From: Niveispirillum irakense DSM 11586
GTDB lineage: Bacteria; Pseudomonadota; Alphaproteobacteria; Azospirillales; Azospirillaceae
Assembly (NCBI RefSeq): GCF_000429645.1
Contig: NZ_AUCG01000001.1
Span: forward strand, 96,687-160,686
Length of the DNA: 64,000 bases
Direction of reading: 5' to 3'
Of this stretch, positions 53,607 to 62,977 are shown in pieces. The translations under genes were made by a program, and so were the position numbers. Within the stretch, counting starts at the first letter, position 1; each line of letters begins with the position of its first letter. The notes beneath the pieces are model-generated. The model did no database searches. It was not told where the DNA came from and saw only the letters and a list, made by a program, of their open reading frames with translations.

Positions 53607-56276
53607 ATGGTGCGTGAGGAAGACCAGCAGCTTGCCACAACCTGTCACACCCTGGCCGATGCCGCCAGGGAAGCCCTGGAATGGTCTGCGAACAGCACCC
53701 GGCGCCTGGGGCCCTTGCGCGCCGGGATCGATCGTAGCCTGAAACGCCACCTGATGGAGGCAGACCGGCTGGCACGCGCGGCTGAACGTCCCATGTCGGC
53801 CGCCGTGTTCGGTGCCAGCCAGGCGGGCAAGTCCTTCCTGATCGGCAAGTTCATCACCCCGCCCCACCGCACCGCACTCGCCCTGTTCGGCAGCGGCGCG
53901 GAACAGGAGCGGCTGGATTTCCTGACCCAGGTCAACCCGCAGGGTGGAAAGGAGACGACGGGTCTGGTCACGCGCTTCTCCCTGCGGCCAGAGGAGGTGC
54001 CGGCGGGGTTTCCGGTCGTGCTGCGGCTGGTGCGCGAGGTGGATCTGGTCAAGATCCTGGTCAACAGCTTCGTGTTCGACCTGTCGGCCCTGCCCGACGA
54101 TCCGGACCTGTTGAGCCCTGCCGCAATGGAGGCACATCTGGCCCGGCTGGAGGGAATGGCGGGCGCGGTGGCGCTGCCCGGCTTCCGGTTCGAAGATGTG
54201 CTGGACCTGCAGGATTACCTGCGCGGTTTCACCCCCACCCATCCCCTTGTACAGAACCGAGAGCTGGCCGACGGGTACTGGTCGGCGCTGGAGGGGCTGC
54301 TGCCGCGCCTGTCCGCCGACGCGCGGCTGGAGGCATTGTCGCCCCTTTGGGGCCGCCTGCCGGAATTTAACGACCTTTTCCGCGAATTGCGCGGCGCGCT
54401 GGAGCTGTTGGGTCATGCCACCACGGTTTATGCGCCCCTGTCGGCCATCCGTGATACCAGCGCGGGTATCCTGCATGTCGACCGCATCTATGAACTGGCG
54501 GAAATGACAGGGCCGGGGTCGCGGATGGTGACCATCTGCACCGCGCCGGGCCGCACCGTGATGTTGCGGCAGCCCGTGATCACCGCATTGACGGCGGAAC
54601 TGCGCATCACGCTGGACCGGGCGCCCTGGCCGTTCCTGGAACATACCGACCTGCTGGATTTCCCCGGCGCCCGCTCACGCGAGGGGTCCAGTCCCGACCG
54701 TTGCCTGCGCCGCACGGCCGAGCGGCCGGGGCAGGAGAAGCCGCCGCGCGAACTCTGTTTCCTGCGTGGCAAGGTGGCGGTCCTGTTCGACAATTACGTC
54801 ACCGAACTCGATCTCAACACCATGATGCTGTGCGTCCCCGACGGCAATTTGGAAATCCGCAAGCTGCCGGAACTGGTGGAAGGCTGGATTGCGCGCACCC
54901 ATGGGGACACGCCACAGAAACGGGCGGGCCGGCCGACCAGCCTGTTGCTGTGCATGACGAAGTGCGACCGTATCTTCGACCTGTCGGCCGGCGGCAATCT
55001 GGAACAGCAGATCGAGAACCGCTTCCGCACCAATTTCGACGAGTTCCCCGGATGGACCACGGAATGGCATCCGGGCCGAGCCTTCACCAACACCTTCCTG
55101 CTGCGCAATCCCAAGGCGCTGGAACAGCACGGGCAGTTCCGCTATGGCGGCGTGGCGGCGGCCGGAACCGTCCGCGACGAAGAAGGTTTCACCCCGGATT
55201 TCGAGACGCGCATCCTGCCGGCCTTCCGGCGTGCGATGGGGGAAAGCCCGCTGGTGCGCCGGCATGTGGCCAATCCGGCGGCCGCCGTCGATGCCCTGCT
55301 GGGCCTGAATGATGGCGGCACGACAGCCCTGGCTGAGGCGCTGGCGCCTGTCTGCCAGCCCGACCTGAAATACCGCCAGATCCGCCCGCAGGCCCAGGCG
55401 CTGGCCAATGCCCTGCTGGAACTGCTGGAAGGCTGGTACGAGCGGGAGGATGTGGAGGAACGGGTACGCCAGCGCCAGGAACGCGCCATGGGGGCCATCC
55501 GCGCCTTTGCCGCGGCGGGCCGGGCCGTGGGCCTGCTGGTGCATGAGCTGGGGGTGGAGGAGGCACCGCTGCGACGGGCCTATATGCAGTTTCTGCGCCG
55601 GGACAGGGTAGCGGATACCGGGGAAGTTTCGCCACCCTCCTCCGGCGGCGGCGATTTCGGCCTGGATCTGGCGGAACTGGGACTGGCCCCGCCGCCGGCC
55701 GCGGGCGCCAGGGCCAAGTCCCCGGCCCTGCGCTTCGGGGAACGCGCCGTCGCCCGATGGCTGGAGCGGTTGGCCGACAAGACGGAGGATATGGCCGTCA
55801 GCGTGCGCACGGGCCTGCCCGGCCCCGCCCTTCAGACCTTTGCCGAGGAAATGGGCATCGCCGCCCGGCGGCTGGGGCTGATGGAAGCCATCGATCGCCA
55901 TACGGAGAAGGTGACAGCCTATCGCCAGCCGCCGGGTCCCACAGCGGCGGCCGTGGCCCTGGGTTCGGCCATGCTGATCAATGATTTCGTGGCCGATTGC
56001 GGCCGGTCGCTGCTGGCATCCACCGCTACTGACCCCGCGCAGGTGGCCGACGCGCGGGCCGCCTTCACCCGGCCGCCGCGCGTGGATCCGGGCGGCCGGC
56101 CCGACCTGCCGGAGGCGGAGGATGAATTGAGCCAGATGCGCCGCCGCTATGGCACGCAATGGGCGCGCGCCTTCCTGGCCATGACGCGGGAAAATGCCGG
56201 CTCCGCCGGCGGGCAACTGGTCGATATCGCCCAGAACGCGAAGCTGGGTCGCATCCTGTCCAGCCTGCGGGTGTAA
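53607..56276 (+). CDS. srfC: SrfC-family dynamin-like GTPase
   Basis: 889 residues. GTPase motifs are visible: G1 GASQAGKS (69-76), G3 DFPG near 351, and G4 TKCD near 452. The spacing between G1 and G3 is very large (about 275 residues), which is characteristic of SrfC rather than ordinary dynamins. The C-terminal half is helical. The ATG at 53607 has GGGGGGAA upstream. No signal peptide. With SrfB it makes a cytoplasmic ATPase/GTPase pair, which could drive or gate an envelope assembly. Confidence 0.9.
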   Translation: MVREEDQQLATTCHTLADAAREALEWSANSTRRLGPLRAGIDRSLKRHLMEADRLARAAERPMSAAVFGASQAGKSFLIGKFITPPHRTALALFGSGAEQERLDFLTQVNPQGGKETTGLVTRFSLRPEEVPAGFPVVLRLVREVDLVKILVNSFVFDLSALPDDPDLLSPAAMEAHLARLEGMAGAVALPGFRFEDVLDLQDYLRGFTPTHPLVQNRELADGYWSALEGLLPRLSADARLEALSPLWGRLPEFNDLFRELRGALELLGHATTVYAPLSAIRDTSAGILHVDRIYELAEMTGPGSRMVTICTAPGRTVMLRQPVITALTAELRITLDRAPWPFLEHTDLLDFPGARSREGSSPDRCLRRTAERPGQEKPPRELCFLRGKVAVLFDNYVTELDLNTMMLCVPDGNLEIRKLPELVEGWIARTHGDTPQKRAGRPTSLLLCMTKCDRIFDLSAGGNLEQQIENRFRTNFDEFPGWTTEWHPGRAFTNTFLLRNPKALEQHGQFRYGGVAAAGTVRDEEGFTPDFETRILPAFRRAMGESPLVRRHVANPAAAVDALLGLNDGGTTALAEALAPVCQPDLKYRQIRPQAQALANALLELLEGWYEREDVEERVRQRQERAMGAIRAFAAAGRAVGLLVHELGVEEAPLRRAYMQFLRRDRVADTGEVSPPSSGGGDFGLDLAELGLAPPPAAGARAKSPALRFGERAVARWLERLADKTEDMAVSVRTGLPGPALQTFAEEMGIAARRLGLMEAIDRHTEKVTAYRQPPGPTAAAVALGSAMLINDFVADCGRSLLASTATDPAQVADARAAFTRPPRVDPGGRPDLPEAEDELSQMRRRYGTQWARAFLAMTRENAGSAGGQLVDIAQNAKLGRILSSLRV

Positions 56277-56285
56277 GGTGACGGC

Positions 56286-57380
56286 ATGATGATCCCCTTT
56301 GAGATCCGCAACGACCGGAAGCAGCCAGGAAGCGGCATCGCCGAACTGGTGGTGCCGCGCGCAGCCGGGCGCGGCACCGGCATCCTTCAGCTTGTCATCA
56401 TGCAGGCGGACGAGGAGGAGCCCTTTCTGGGGCCTAACGGCTGGCAGGCAGGGTCCTTCGTCTGGCGATCGGGCCACGCCTTCTCGCATGATGGCGATCT
56501 GCTGGTGCCCGTTGGGCCGTTGGTCACGGCGTTGATCGAGGATTATACGCCGCTGCTGGTCCGGTTGCCCGATCTTGCCCTGGAAGGCCGGTTGATGTGG
56601 AGCGGGATCACCCCACCGCCCAGCATGAAGGCGAGCCGGGCCGATCCGGGGGTTGATGCCGCCAATTCCTTCCCTGGCGGCGCACCGCCGCCGGCTGCAA
56701 CACCAGCCCCCGTTCCCCCGCCCCTGCCAATGCCGCCGGAACCGCCGGTGCCCCCACCAGCCCCGGAACCCGACCCGGTAACGCCCCCCGTGGCGCCCGC
56801 GATACCGGACGAACCGTCCGTACCGGTGGAGCCCGAGCCCGCAGATCCGACAACAGAGGGCACCCCCGACTCCACCCCGCCGGCACAGGAAACGCCACGA
56901 CCGCCGCGGCGCGGCCTGATCTGGGGTCTGGCCGCCTTGCTGCTGGTTGCCGGCCTGGCGCTGGCCTATTGGCTCACCACCGGGGGGGCGGATACCGGCA
57001 TGGCCGGCGATGTCGGTCCGGCCATGCCGCCCGGTCTGGCCGAACGGCATGCCGCCGCCGTGGCCGCGGCAGAGGCCGGGCGTTTCGACGAGGCCAGCAC
57101 GCTTTTCCATACGCTGGAGCGGGAGGGCTACGGCCCCAGCCTGCGCTTTCTGGCTGAAGCCAAGGACAGCCTGGACTTCACGCCCGGCCTGTTCAGCGCG
57201 CCCAACGACATGGACGCGCTGGTCCTGTACGAGCGGGCCTGCGTAGCGCGCGAGACAGAGGTGCCCGCCGTGCTGGATCGGCTGGAGGCTGCCCTGCGGA
57301 CCCGGGAAGAGCAGGGCGACATCGTGGCGCGACAATTGCTGAACCTGCGTCTGCCGACCGTCCGGCAAAGCTGTGAATGA
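56286..57380 (+). CDS. Proline-rich single-pass membrane protein of the srf locus
   Basis: 364 residues. An N-terminal cytoplasmic beta-rich domain (MIPFEIRNDRKQPGSGIAEL), then an 80-residue Pro/Ala/Glu-rich linker, a membrane helix (LIWGLAALLLVAGLALAYWL, about 207-226) and a periplasmic helical domain with TPR-like AAVAAAEAGRFDEASTLFHT. No family recognised. Its position directly after SrfC suggests a bridge between the cytoplasmic GTPase and the periplasmic parts. Confidence 0.75.
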   Translation: MMIPFEIRNDRKQPGSGIAELVVPRAAGRGTGILQLVIMQADEEEPFLGPNGWQAGSFVWRSGHAFSHDGDLLVPVGPLVTALIEDYTPLLVRLPDLALEGRLMWSGITPPPSMKASRADPGVDAANSFPGGAPPPAATPAPVPPPLPMPPEPPVPPPAPEPDPVTPPVAPAIPDEPSVPVEPEPADPTTEGTPDSTPPAQETPRPPRRGLIWGLAALLLVAGLALAYWLTTGGADTGMAGDVGPAMPPGLAERHAAAVAAAEAGRFDEASTLFHTLEREGYGPSLRFLAEAKDSLDFTPGLFSAPNDMDALVLYERACVARETEVPAVLDRLEAALRTREEQGDIVARQLLNLRLPTVRQSCE

Positions 57381-57396
57381 ACGGGGAGAATGGCTG

Positions 57397-59388
57397 ATGT
57401 CCCGATACCTGCGGCCCTTGCTGGTGATGCTGTTTCTGGTCTGGCCGTCCGTACCGCCAGCCATCGCCGCCTATCAGCCGCTGACGGTCGAGGGCGTGCC
57501 GGGCCTGTCCCAGCGGGTGTTGACCCGGCCGAATGCGAGGCTGCTGCCGGCTGCCGGCGGGACCGGTGGCACCGTCCTGGACGTGTTCAGCCATTTCTAT
57601 GTGTTCGAGCGGCGGGATGTGGGCGGGCAAGTCTGGCTGCAGGTCGGCCCCGATGCGCGCCGGGCCCCTACGGGCTGGATTGCGGAGATGGCGACGGTGC
57701 CTTGGAAACAGGCGGTGGTGCTGGCCTTCAACCAGACCGTCCGCCGCCCGCCTGCCCTGTTCTTCCAGGATCGGGCCTCGCTGGACCGGGTGCTGGGCGA
57801 CACGGCGCGGGCCGAACGGGTTGCCAACCTGCTGTCACAGGCCCGTGTCGGGCGGATCGATCCCGGTACGGGTCTGGCGGCGATGGAGCCGCAGGGCCGT
57901 GTTCCAGATTTTGCCAGCCGTTTCTACATGCTGCCAATCCTGGACTGGCAGAATGTCACCGTTCCCAACACCCCGCCCAGCCGGCGCGACCGCAAGGTGC
58001 TGGAGGTAGCCACCCTGGTCGCACCGGGCAATCCGTCCGCACCGCCGCCCCCCGATCCCGAAGCATTGCGCAACATGCGCTATGGCGTGGTTTTCGTGAT
58101 TGATACGACAAAGTCGATGCAGCCCTATATCGACCGCACCCGTCAGATGGTACGGTCGATCGTGGGCCAGTTGCGCAATTCCCCCGCCGGGAACCGCATC
58201 AGCTTTGGCCTTGTGGGCTATCGTGACAGTCTGCGCGACCGGCCGGGGCTGGACTATGTCAGCAAGGTGTTCCATCCGCTGGAAAGGTCCTTCAACGCCG
58301 GCGCATTCCAGTCGGCCATCGACGGGATGAAGGAGGCGAGCGTCAGCTCCGTCGGCTTTGCCGAGGATGGAATCGCCGGCGTCAACACGGCCCTGGCCAT
58401 GCCGGGATGGGATGATTTCGGCGCGCGCTTCATCGTGCTGATCACCGATGCCCCCGTCCGCGGGGCCGGGGATGATCGCAGCGAGACGGGAATGGAGCCC
58501 GACCACATTGCCACCAAGGCCGGGGCGCAAGACCGGCTGACCGCCATCTTCACCATCCTTCTGAAAACGCCGGAGGGGCAGGAGTATCATCGCCGGGCCG
58601 AGATGCAACTGGACAAGCTGGCCCGGTTCAACCCCACAGGCCGCAGCTATTTCCATCCCGTGGCCGATGGTGATGTGGACCGGTTCGGGACCGTGATCGA
58701 CGGGATCGGCCGCGATGTGCTGGCCATCGGTGAACTGGCCGCCAGCGGGCGGACGGCGCAGGCCGATAGCACCCGGCAGGGGGGGCAGCAGGTGGCGGAG
58801 GCGGGATACGCGATGCAGCTTGCCTGGCTGGCCAATCAGCGCAACCAGACGGCTCCGGAGATCCAGCGCGGCTGGACGGCTGATTTCGACATGGCCGACC
58901 CGCAGGCGCGCGGCGCCTTCGATATCCATGTGCTGTTGACGCGCGCTCAGTTGAACCAGCTTTACCAAGCGCTGGGCGCCATCGAGAAGGCGGCCACCGC
59001 CCGGCTGGACGCGCCGGGCGGCCGGGACAGCTTCTTCACCCTGCTGCGTCAGGTGCTGGCGACGGCGCAGAGCGATCCGGCCAGTCTGGACAGCCTAGAT
59101 GGCGGCCTGTCGGCGCGGCTGCCCGGTGATAGCGAACTGACCAGCATGAAGGATATGGTCAAGAGTATTGTCACGGCCCTGCCCTATAACAGCCCCATCC
59201 TGCGCCATACGCCGGAAACGCTGAACGCGCTCAGCCCTACGCTGATCCATGACATGTTGAACAATATCCGCGGGTTGCGCAGCCTTTACCGGGAATTTTT
59301 CCGGGATGAAGGCCGGTGGATCAGCCTCAATGCCGGCGCCGGGATCGATGAACGGGTCTATCCGCTGCCCCTGGATCTGCTGCCGTGA
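57397..59388 (+). CDS. Secreted vWA-domain protein 2
   Basis: 663 residues. A signal peptide (SRYLRPLLVMLFLVWPSVPP, cleavage near IAAYQ), an SH3-like N-terminal part (TRPNARLLPAAGG...VWLQVGPDARR) and a large von Willebrand A domain with DTTKSM (D236). The MIDAS is of the D-x-T-x-S type. The ATG at 57397 has GGGGAG 8 bases upstream and gives a normal signal peptide; the ATG at 57373 adds a hydrophilic extension. Its stop overlaps the ABC ATPase start. Probably a periplasmic or surface partner. Confidence 0.85.
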   Translation: MSRYLRPLLVMLFLVWPSVPPAIAAYQPLTVEGVPGLSQRVLTRPNARLLPAAGGTGGTVLDVFSHFYVFERRDVGGQVWLQVGPDARRAPTGWIAEMATVPWKQAVVLAFNQTVRRPPALFFQDRASLDRVLGDTARAERVANLLSQARVGRIDPGTGLAAMEPQGRVPDFASRFYMLPILDWQNVTVPNTPPSRRDRKVLEVATLVAPGNPSAPPPPDPEALRNMRYGVVFVIDTTKSMQPYIDRTRQMVRSIVGQLRNSPAGNRISFGLVGYRDSLRDRPGLDYVSKVFHPLERSFNAGAFQSAIDGMKEASVSSVGFAEDGIAGVNTALAMPGWDDFGARFIVLITDAPVRGAGDDRSETGMEPDHIATKAGAQDRLTAIFTILLKTPEGQEYHRRAEMQLDKLARFNPTGRSYFHPVADGDVDRFGTVIDGIGRDVLAIGELAASGRTAQADSTRQGGQQVAEAGYAMQLAWLANQRNQTAPEIQRGWTADFDMADPQARGAFDIHVLLTRAQLNQLYQALGAIEKAATARLDAPGGRDSFFTLLRQVLATAQSDPASLDSLDGGLSARLPGDSELTSMKDMVKSIVTALPYNSPILRHTPETLNALSPTLIHDMLNNIRGLRSLYREFFRDEGRWISLNAGAGIDERVYPLPLDLLP

Positions 59389-60161
59389 CGGCAGGTGTAG
59401 TGCTGGAGGTCCGTGAACTGACCGCGCGGCGGGCGGATGCGGAACGCCGTTTTGAACTGCACGTGCCGTCGCTGTTGCTGTCGGCGGGACAAAGGGTGGC
59501 GGTGGTGGCGCCGAGCGGCAGCGGCAAGTCGACCCTGCTGGACACCATCGCCTGCGCCCGTGCCCCCGACCATGCCGCCTGCTTCACGCTTCATGAACCG
59601 GGCGGGGTTCTGTCCGATGGGACGGCACAAGACGGGTTGGTGGATGTGCTGGCAGCATGGCGCCGCCGGTCGGAAAGCGGGCTGGCGCGGATACGCGCCC
59701 GCCTGATGGGCTATGTCCATCAGCGTGGCGGACTGTTTGGCTTCCTGACGGTTGCGGAGAATATCGGCCTTGCCTTGCGGCTGGCTGGCATCCACGACCC
59801 CGGTCGGGCCGGCCTGCTGGCCGGTCAGTTGGGCATTGCCGACCTGATGGACACGCTGCCCGCTGCGCTGTCGGTGGGGCAGCGGCAGCGGGTGGCCATC
59901 GCCCGCGCCCTGGCCCATCGCCCTCCCCTGGTCCTGGCCGACGAGCCGACGGCCGCCCTGGACCCCGACCGTGCGCGCGATGTCATGGCGGCCCTCTGCG
60001 ACATGGCGGACCAGCATGGCACGGCCCTGCTGGTGGCCAGCCATGACCGCCCGCTGCTGGAACGGTTTGGCTTCACCTTGTTGACCATTCAGACGCAGGT
60101 GCCGGCCGGTACCCGCCTGCGGGCCCTGGTCACACCCCTGTCGGGGGAGGGGATGGCATGA
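59385..60161 (+). CDS. ABC transporter ATP-binding protein (LolD/MacB-like)
   Basis: 258 residues. Walker A APSGSGKST near 43-51, Q-loop GYVHQRGGLFGFLTV, signature LSVGQRQRVAIARA, Walker B LVLADEPTAALD, H-loop ASHD. The closest shape is the small LolD/FtsE/MacB ATPase family, which powers mechanotransmission rather than bulk transport. GTG start overlaps the vWA-2 stop; the permease start overlaps its stop. Confidence 0.92.
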   Translation: MTAGVVLEVRELTARRADAERRFELHVPSLLLSAGQRVAVVAPSGSGKSTLLDTIACARAPDHAACFTLHEPGGVLSDGTAQDGLVDVLAAWRRRSESGLARIRARLMGYVHQRGGLFGFLTVAENIGLALRLAGIHDPGRAGLLAGQLGIADLMDTLPAALSVGQRQRVAIARALAHRPPLVLADEPTAALDPDRARDVMAALCDMADQHGTALLVASHDRPLLERFGFTLLTIQTQVPAGTRLRALVTPLSGEGMA

Positions 60162-61363
60162 TTGGACCGGGTCTCAGCCTGCGTGACATGGCCCATGACC
60201 GTATCGACCTGCTGACGCGCGTCTTTGCCCTGGCGGCCGTGCTGCTGCCTTTGCTGGTTCTTTACAGCCTGCGCCATGGCGTCATCGCCACCATGGTTCA
60301 GGAGATGTCGGCCGATCCCCGCAATCGCCAGATCCAATTGCGGCAGGTTGTATCGCTGGACCCGTCCTTCCTGGATGGCCTGCGGGCCGATCCGCGGGTT
60401 GCATTCGTCGTGGGCACAGCATCTCCCATCGCGGGAACGCTGGATTTTGAACTGGCGGGAGACGGTGTCGTGCCGCGGGCCAGCGCCCTGGCCATGGCCA
60501 GTGGTCCTGGCGACCCGCTTCTGGGGGGACATCCCCCGCCCGGCCGGGGGGAGGTGGTGCTGACCCCGTCGCTGGCGGCACGCCTGGGGGGGGTGCAGGC
60601 CGGCGACCGGATCGAGTTGAATCTGCTGCGCCAACCGCGCGAGGGCGAAGCCGAATTGCTGGAACTGCCGCTGACGGTCGCCACGGTTCTGGATCGTGCG
60701 GCCTGGGCGGAAGACGGGGCGCTGCTGGACCAGACATTGATGTGGGGTCTGGAACATTGGCAGGATTTCAACGCCGTGCCGGCATTCGGCTGGCCAGGGC
60801 GAACGGATGGGTCGCCTTTCGTGCTGCGTAATTTCCGGCTTTATGCGCGCGACATGCCGGCCCTGCGCGGGCTTCTGGGCGATCTGGAGAATGGGGGCCT
60901 GAATGTGGCCGCAGACCGGCTGGGGGATTACGAGCGGGTCCTGGCGCTGGATCGGGCGCTGGGGCTGGTCTTCCTGGTGGTAGCGGGCAGCACGGCTGCG
61001 GGGCTGATGGTCTCCCTGTCGGCAACCTTATGGGCCGGTGTGCTGCGCAAGCGGCGGACCTTGAGCCTGCTGCGTCTGCACGGGCTGCCGGCTGGTCAGA
61101 CCATGCTGTTTCCCGTCATCCAGGCTCTGGGCGTGGCAGTGATGGGCTGGGCCCTGGCCGTCATGCTTTATGGCGTGGTGTCGGCTCTGCTCAATCTGGC
61201 CTTGCGGGACCGGCTGGTGGCGGGGGGACAGGCCAGCCTGCTGACCGGCTGGCATCTGCTGGCCGCGCTGGGACTGACCCTGGCCCTGGCGCTTGCGGCA
61301 TCCGCCCTGGCCGCCTGGCGCGTGGCCCGCATCGAACCTGGGGAGGGGTTGCATGATTCATAA
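60158..61363 (+). CDS. ABC permease of the LolC/MacB-FtsX type
   Basis: 401 residues: one N-terminal membrane helix (about 20-42), a large periplasmic domain of about 220 residues, and three C-terminal helices (LVFLVVAGSTAAGLMVSL; FPVIQALGVAVMGWALAVML; LAALGLTLALALAASALAAW). This 1+3 topology is that of MacB/LolC/FtsX permeases. Together with the ATPase it could extract or move a lipoprotein, perhaps one of the two encoded at the start of the locus. Confidence 0.88.
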   Translation: MIGPGLSLRDMAHDRIDLLTRVFALAAVLLPLLVLYSLRHGVIATMVQEMSADPRNRQIQLRQVVSLDPSFLDGLRADPRVAFVVGTASPIAGTLDFELAGDGVVPRASALAMASGPGDPLLGGHPPPGRGEVVLTPSLAARLGGVQAGDRIELNLLRQPREGEAELLELPLTVATVLDRAAWAEDGALLDQTLMWGLEHWQDFNAVPAFGWPGRTDGSPFVLRNFRLYARDMPALRGLLGDLENGGLNVAADRLGDYERVLALDRALGLVFLVVAGSTAAGLMVSLSATLWAGVLRKRRTLSLLRLHGLPAGQTMLFPVIQALGVAVMGWALAVMLYGVVSALLNLALRDRLVAGGQASLLTGWHLLAALGLTLALALAASALAAWRVARIEPGEGLHDS

Positions 61364-62891
61364 GCAGGAAGGCGCCCTTGTAGCACTGCTGCTGGCGTTG
61401 TGGATGGTTCCTGTGCCGCCGGCCAGCGCGGCTGGCTGGCCCGCCGATCATGCCGATCCGCGGCCGGCGCCGGGGGATGTGGCACTGCCCATGCCCTGCG
61501 GCGGGCAGATGGTTTTCCGGCGGGTGGAAACGTTCGGTCCGGCCAACTGGCTGGCCGACCAGAAGGTCCGGCTGGGTACCGGTGATCCCGATCTGGGTTT
61601 CCGCGAGGATTTACGTTTCGATCATGTCGTAGGCGGGCTCAGCACGGGCGGCAAGCCCGACCGCCGCCACTTTCTCATGGGCAAGTACGAGGTGTCAGTC
61701 GCGCAATATGCCGCCGTGATGGCGGGATGCGATGCACTGCCGGCGCAGGGCGGCCTGCCGAAGGATGATGCCGGCTGGTTCGACGCCATCGACTTCACCC
61801 GCCGTTACAACGAATGGCTGCTGGCCAACCACAAGGACAAGCTGCCTGTGGAAGATGGTGCCCGCGGCTTCATCCGCCTGCCGACGGAAGTGGAGTGGGA
61901 GTTCGCTGCCCGCGGTGGCAACCGGGTCCAGCCCGCGCAGGAGGTGGCCCGCACCTTTCCCATGGAGGGGCCGCTGGCCGATTATGTCGCCCATGCTGAC
62001 CCCCGCTCCTGCGATGGCATGACCCAGTTCATCGGCTCGCTGAAGCCCAACCCGCTGGGCCTGCACGACATGCTGGGCAATGTCGCGGAAATCGTGATGG
62101 ACCCCTATCGCTCCACCGCGCAGGGCCGTCTGCATGGTCAGGTGGGTGGCTTTGTCGTGCGGGGCGGTTCCTGCCTGACATCGGCCAATGATGTCCGCAC
62201 GGCGGAACGGCACGAGGAGCCGTTCTTCGCGGCAGACACGGGTGGGGTGCGGCGCCCGCCTTTCACGGGTTTTCGTGTGATGGTGGGCATACAGGTCGCC
62301 ACCAGCCAGTCCCGCATCGATGCCCTGAAGGCCGACGCCAGGCGCGGTGCGCAGGCCGCTGCACCCGCGGCGGCTGCAGACCTGCCGGCCGCCGCCCGTG
62401 CCCTGGCCGTCCAGGCACCCACCCCGGCCATGGCCGACAGCCTGAACCGGCTGGCCTCTGAAATCGGGGCGGAAATGCGCCGCCGGACGGAGATCGAGGC
62501 CGATGGCGCCCGCATGGCCGTGCGCAGCGCCGCCATGCTGATGCGCGGCTATCGTGACGAGATGAAGCAGGTCGATGGGTTGGAACAGCAACTGAAACTG
62601 ATGGGCGCTGAACTCCGGGCGCGGGGGGAGGAAACGCGGGACGCCTATATCCGCCGCGCCCAGATCACGGGCGAGGCCTATCTGTCGCATCTGGTCAGTG
62701 CTACGGAAACCTTCGGGGCCGCAGCGTTGCGCCAGCAATTGCCACAGGTGGAGGCGGCACTGGACTTCCCGGGGGCGGAGGGGCTGCGGGCCATGACGCG
62801 CCGCTTCGTGCAGCATGCGCAGACCTATCAGCAGAAGCGGCCGGCCGACCTTTCGCCTCTGCTTGCCGATTGCCGCCGACCGTTGGAATAA
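61353..62891 (+). CDS. FGE-sulfatase-fold periplasmic protein with C-terminal coiled coil
   Basis: 512 residues. A signal peptide (to about 30), a formylglycine-generating-enzyme-like domain (about 50-330: KYEVSVAQYAAVMAGC, RLPTEVEWEFAARGG, GLHDMLGNVAEIV, VVRGGSCLTS, FTGFRV) and a helical C-terminus with coiled-coil pattern. In GGSCLTSANDV only one Cys is near the place where FGE has its two catalytic cysteines, so oxidase activity is doubtful; many such domains serve as binding folds. GGGGAGGGG precedes the ATG. Last gene of the srf locus. Confidence 0.87.
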   Translation: MIHKQEGALVALLLALWMVPVPPASAAGWPADHADPRPAPGDVALPMPCGGQMVFRRVETFGPANWLADQKVRLGTGDPDLGFREDLRFDHVVGGLSTGGKPDRRHFLMGKYEVSVAQYAAVMAGCDALPAQGGLPKDDAGWFDAIDFTRRYNEWLLANHKDKLPVEDGARGFIRLPTEVEWEFAARGGNRVQPAQEVARTFPMEGPLADYVAHADPRSCDGMTQFIGSLKPNPLGLHDMLGNVAEIVMDPYRSTAQGRLHGQVGGFVVRGGSCLTSANDVRTAERHEEPFFAADTGGVRRPPFTGFRVMVGIQVATSQSRIDALKADARRGAQAAAPAAAADLPAAARALAVQAPTPAMADSLNRLASEIGAEMRRRTEIEADGARMAVRSAAMLMRGYRDEMKQVDGLEQQLKLMGAELRARGEETRDAYIRRAQITGEAYLSHLVSATETFGAAALRQQLPQVEAALDFPGAEGLRAMTRRFVQHAQTYQQKRPADLSPLLADCRRPLE

Positions 62892-62977
62892 TACCAAGCC
62901 GCCGGGGAAGTGACTGTCGTCGTGAGATTGGGGATTCTCCTTGTACCGCCGCTGCGATTCCCTAATCGAGCGTTTAT

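Noticed and set aside
54675..57464. Very long open frame on the minus strand opposite srfC and its neighbour
   Set aside because: It is antisense to two well-supported genes with recognisable motifs, reads as low-complexity Gly/Arg/Gln-rich sequence, and no family is recognisable. High GC content creates such frames.
45695..62891. Reading the srf locus as a type VI or other known secretion system
   Set aside because: No TssB/C, VgrG, ClpV, secretin or pilus genes are present. vWA and ABC genes alone do not support it.
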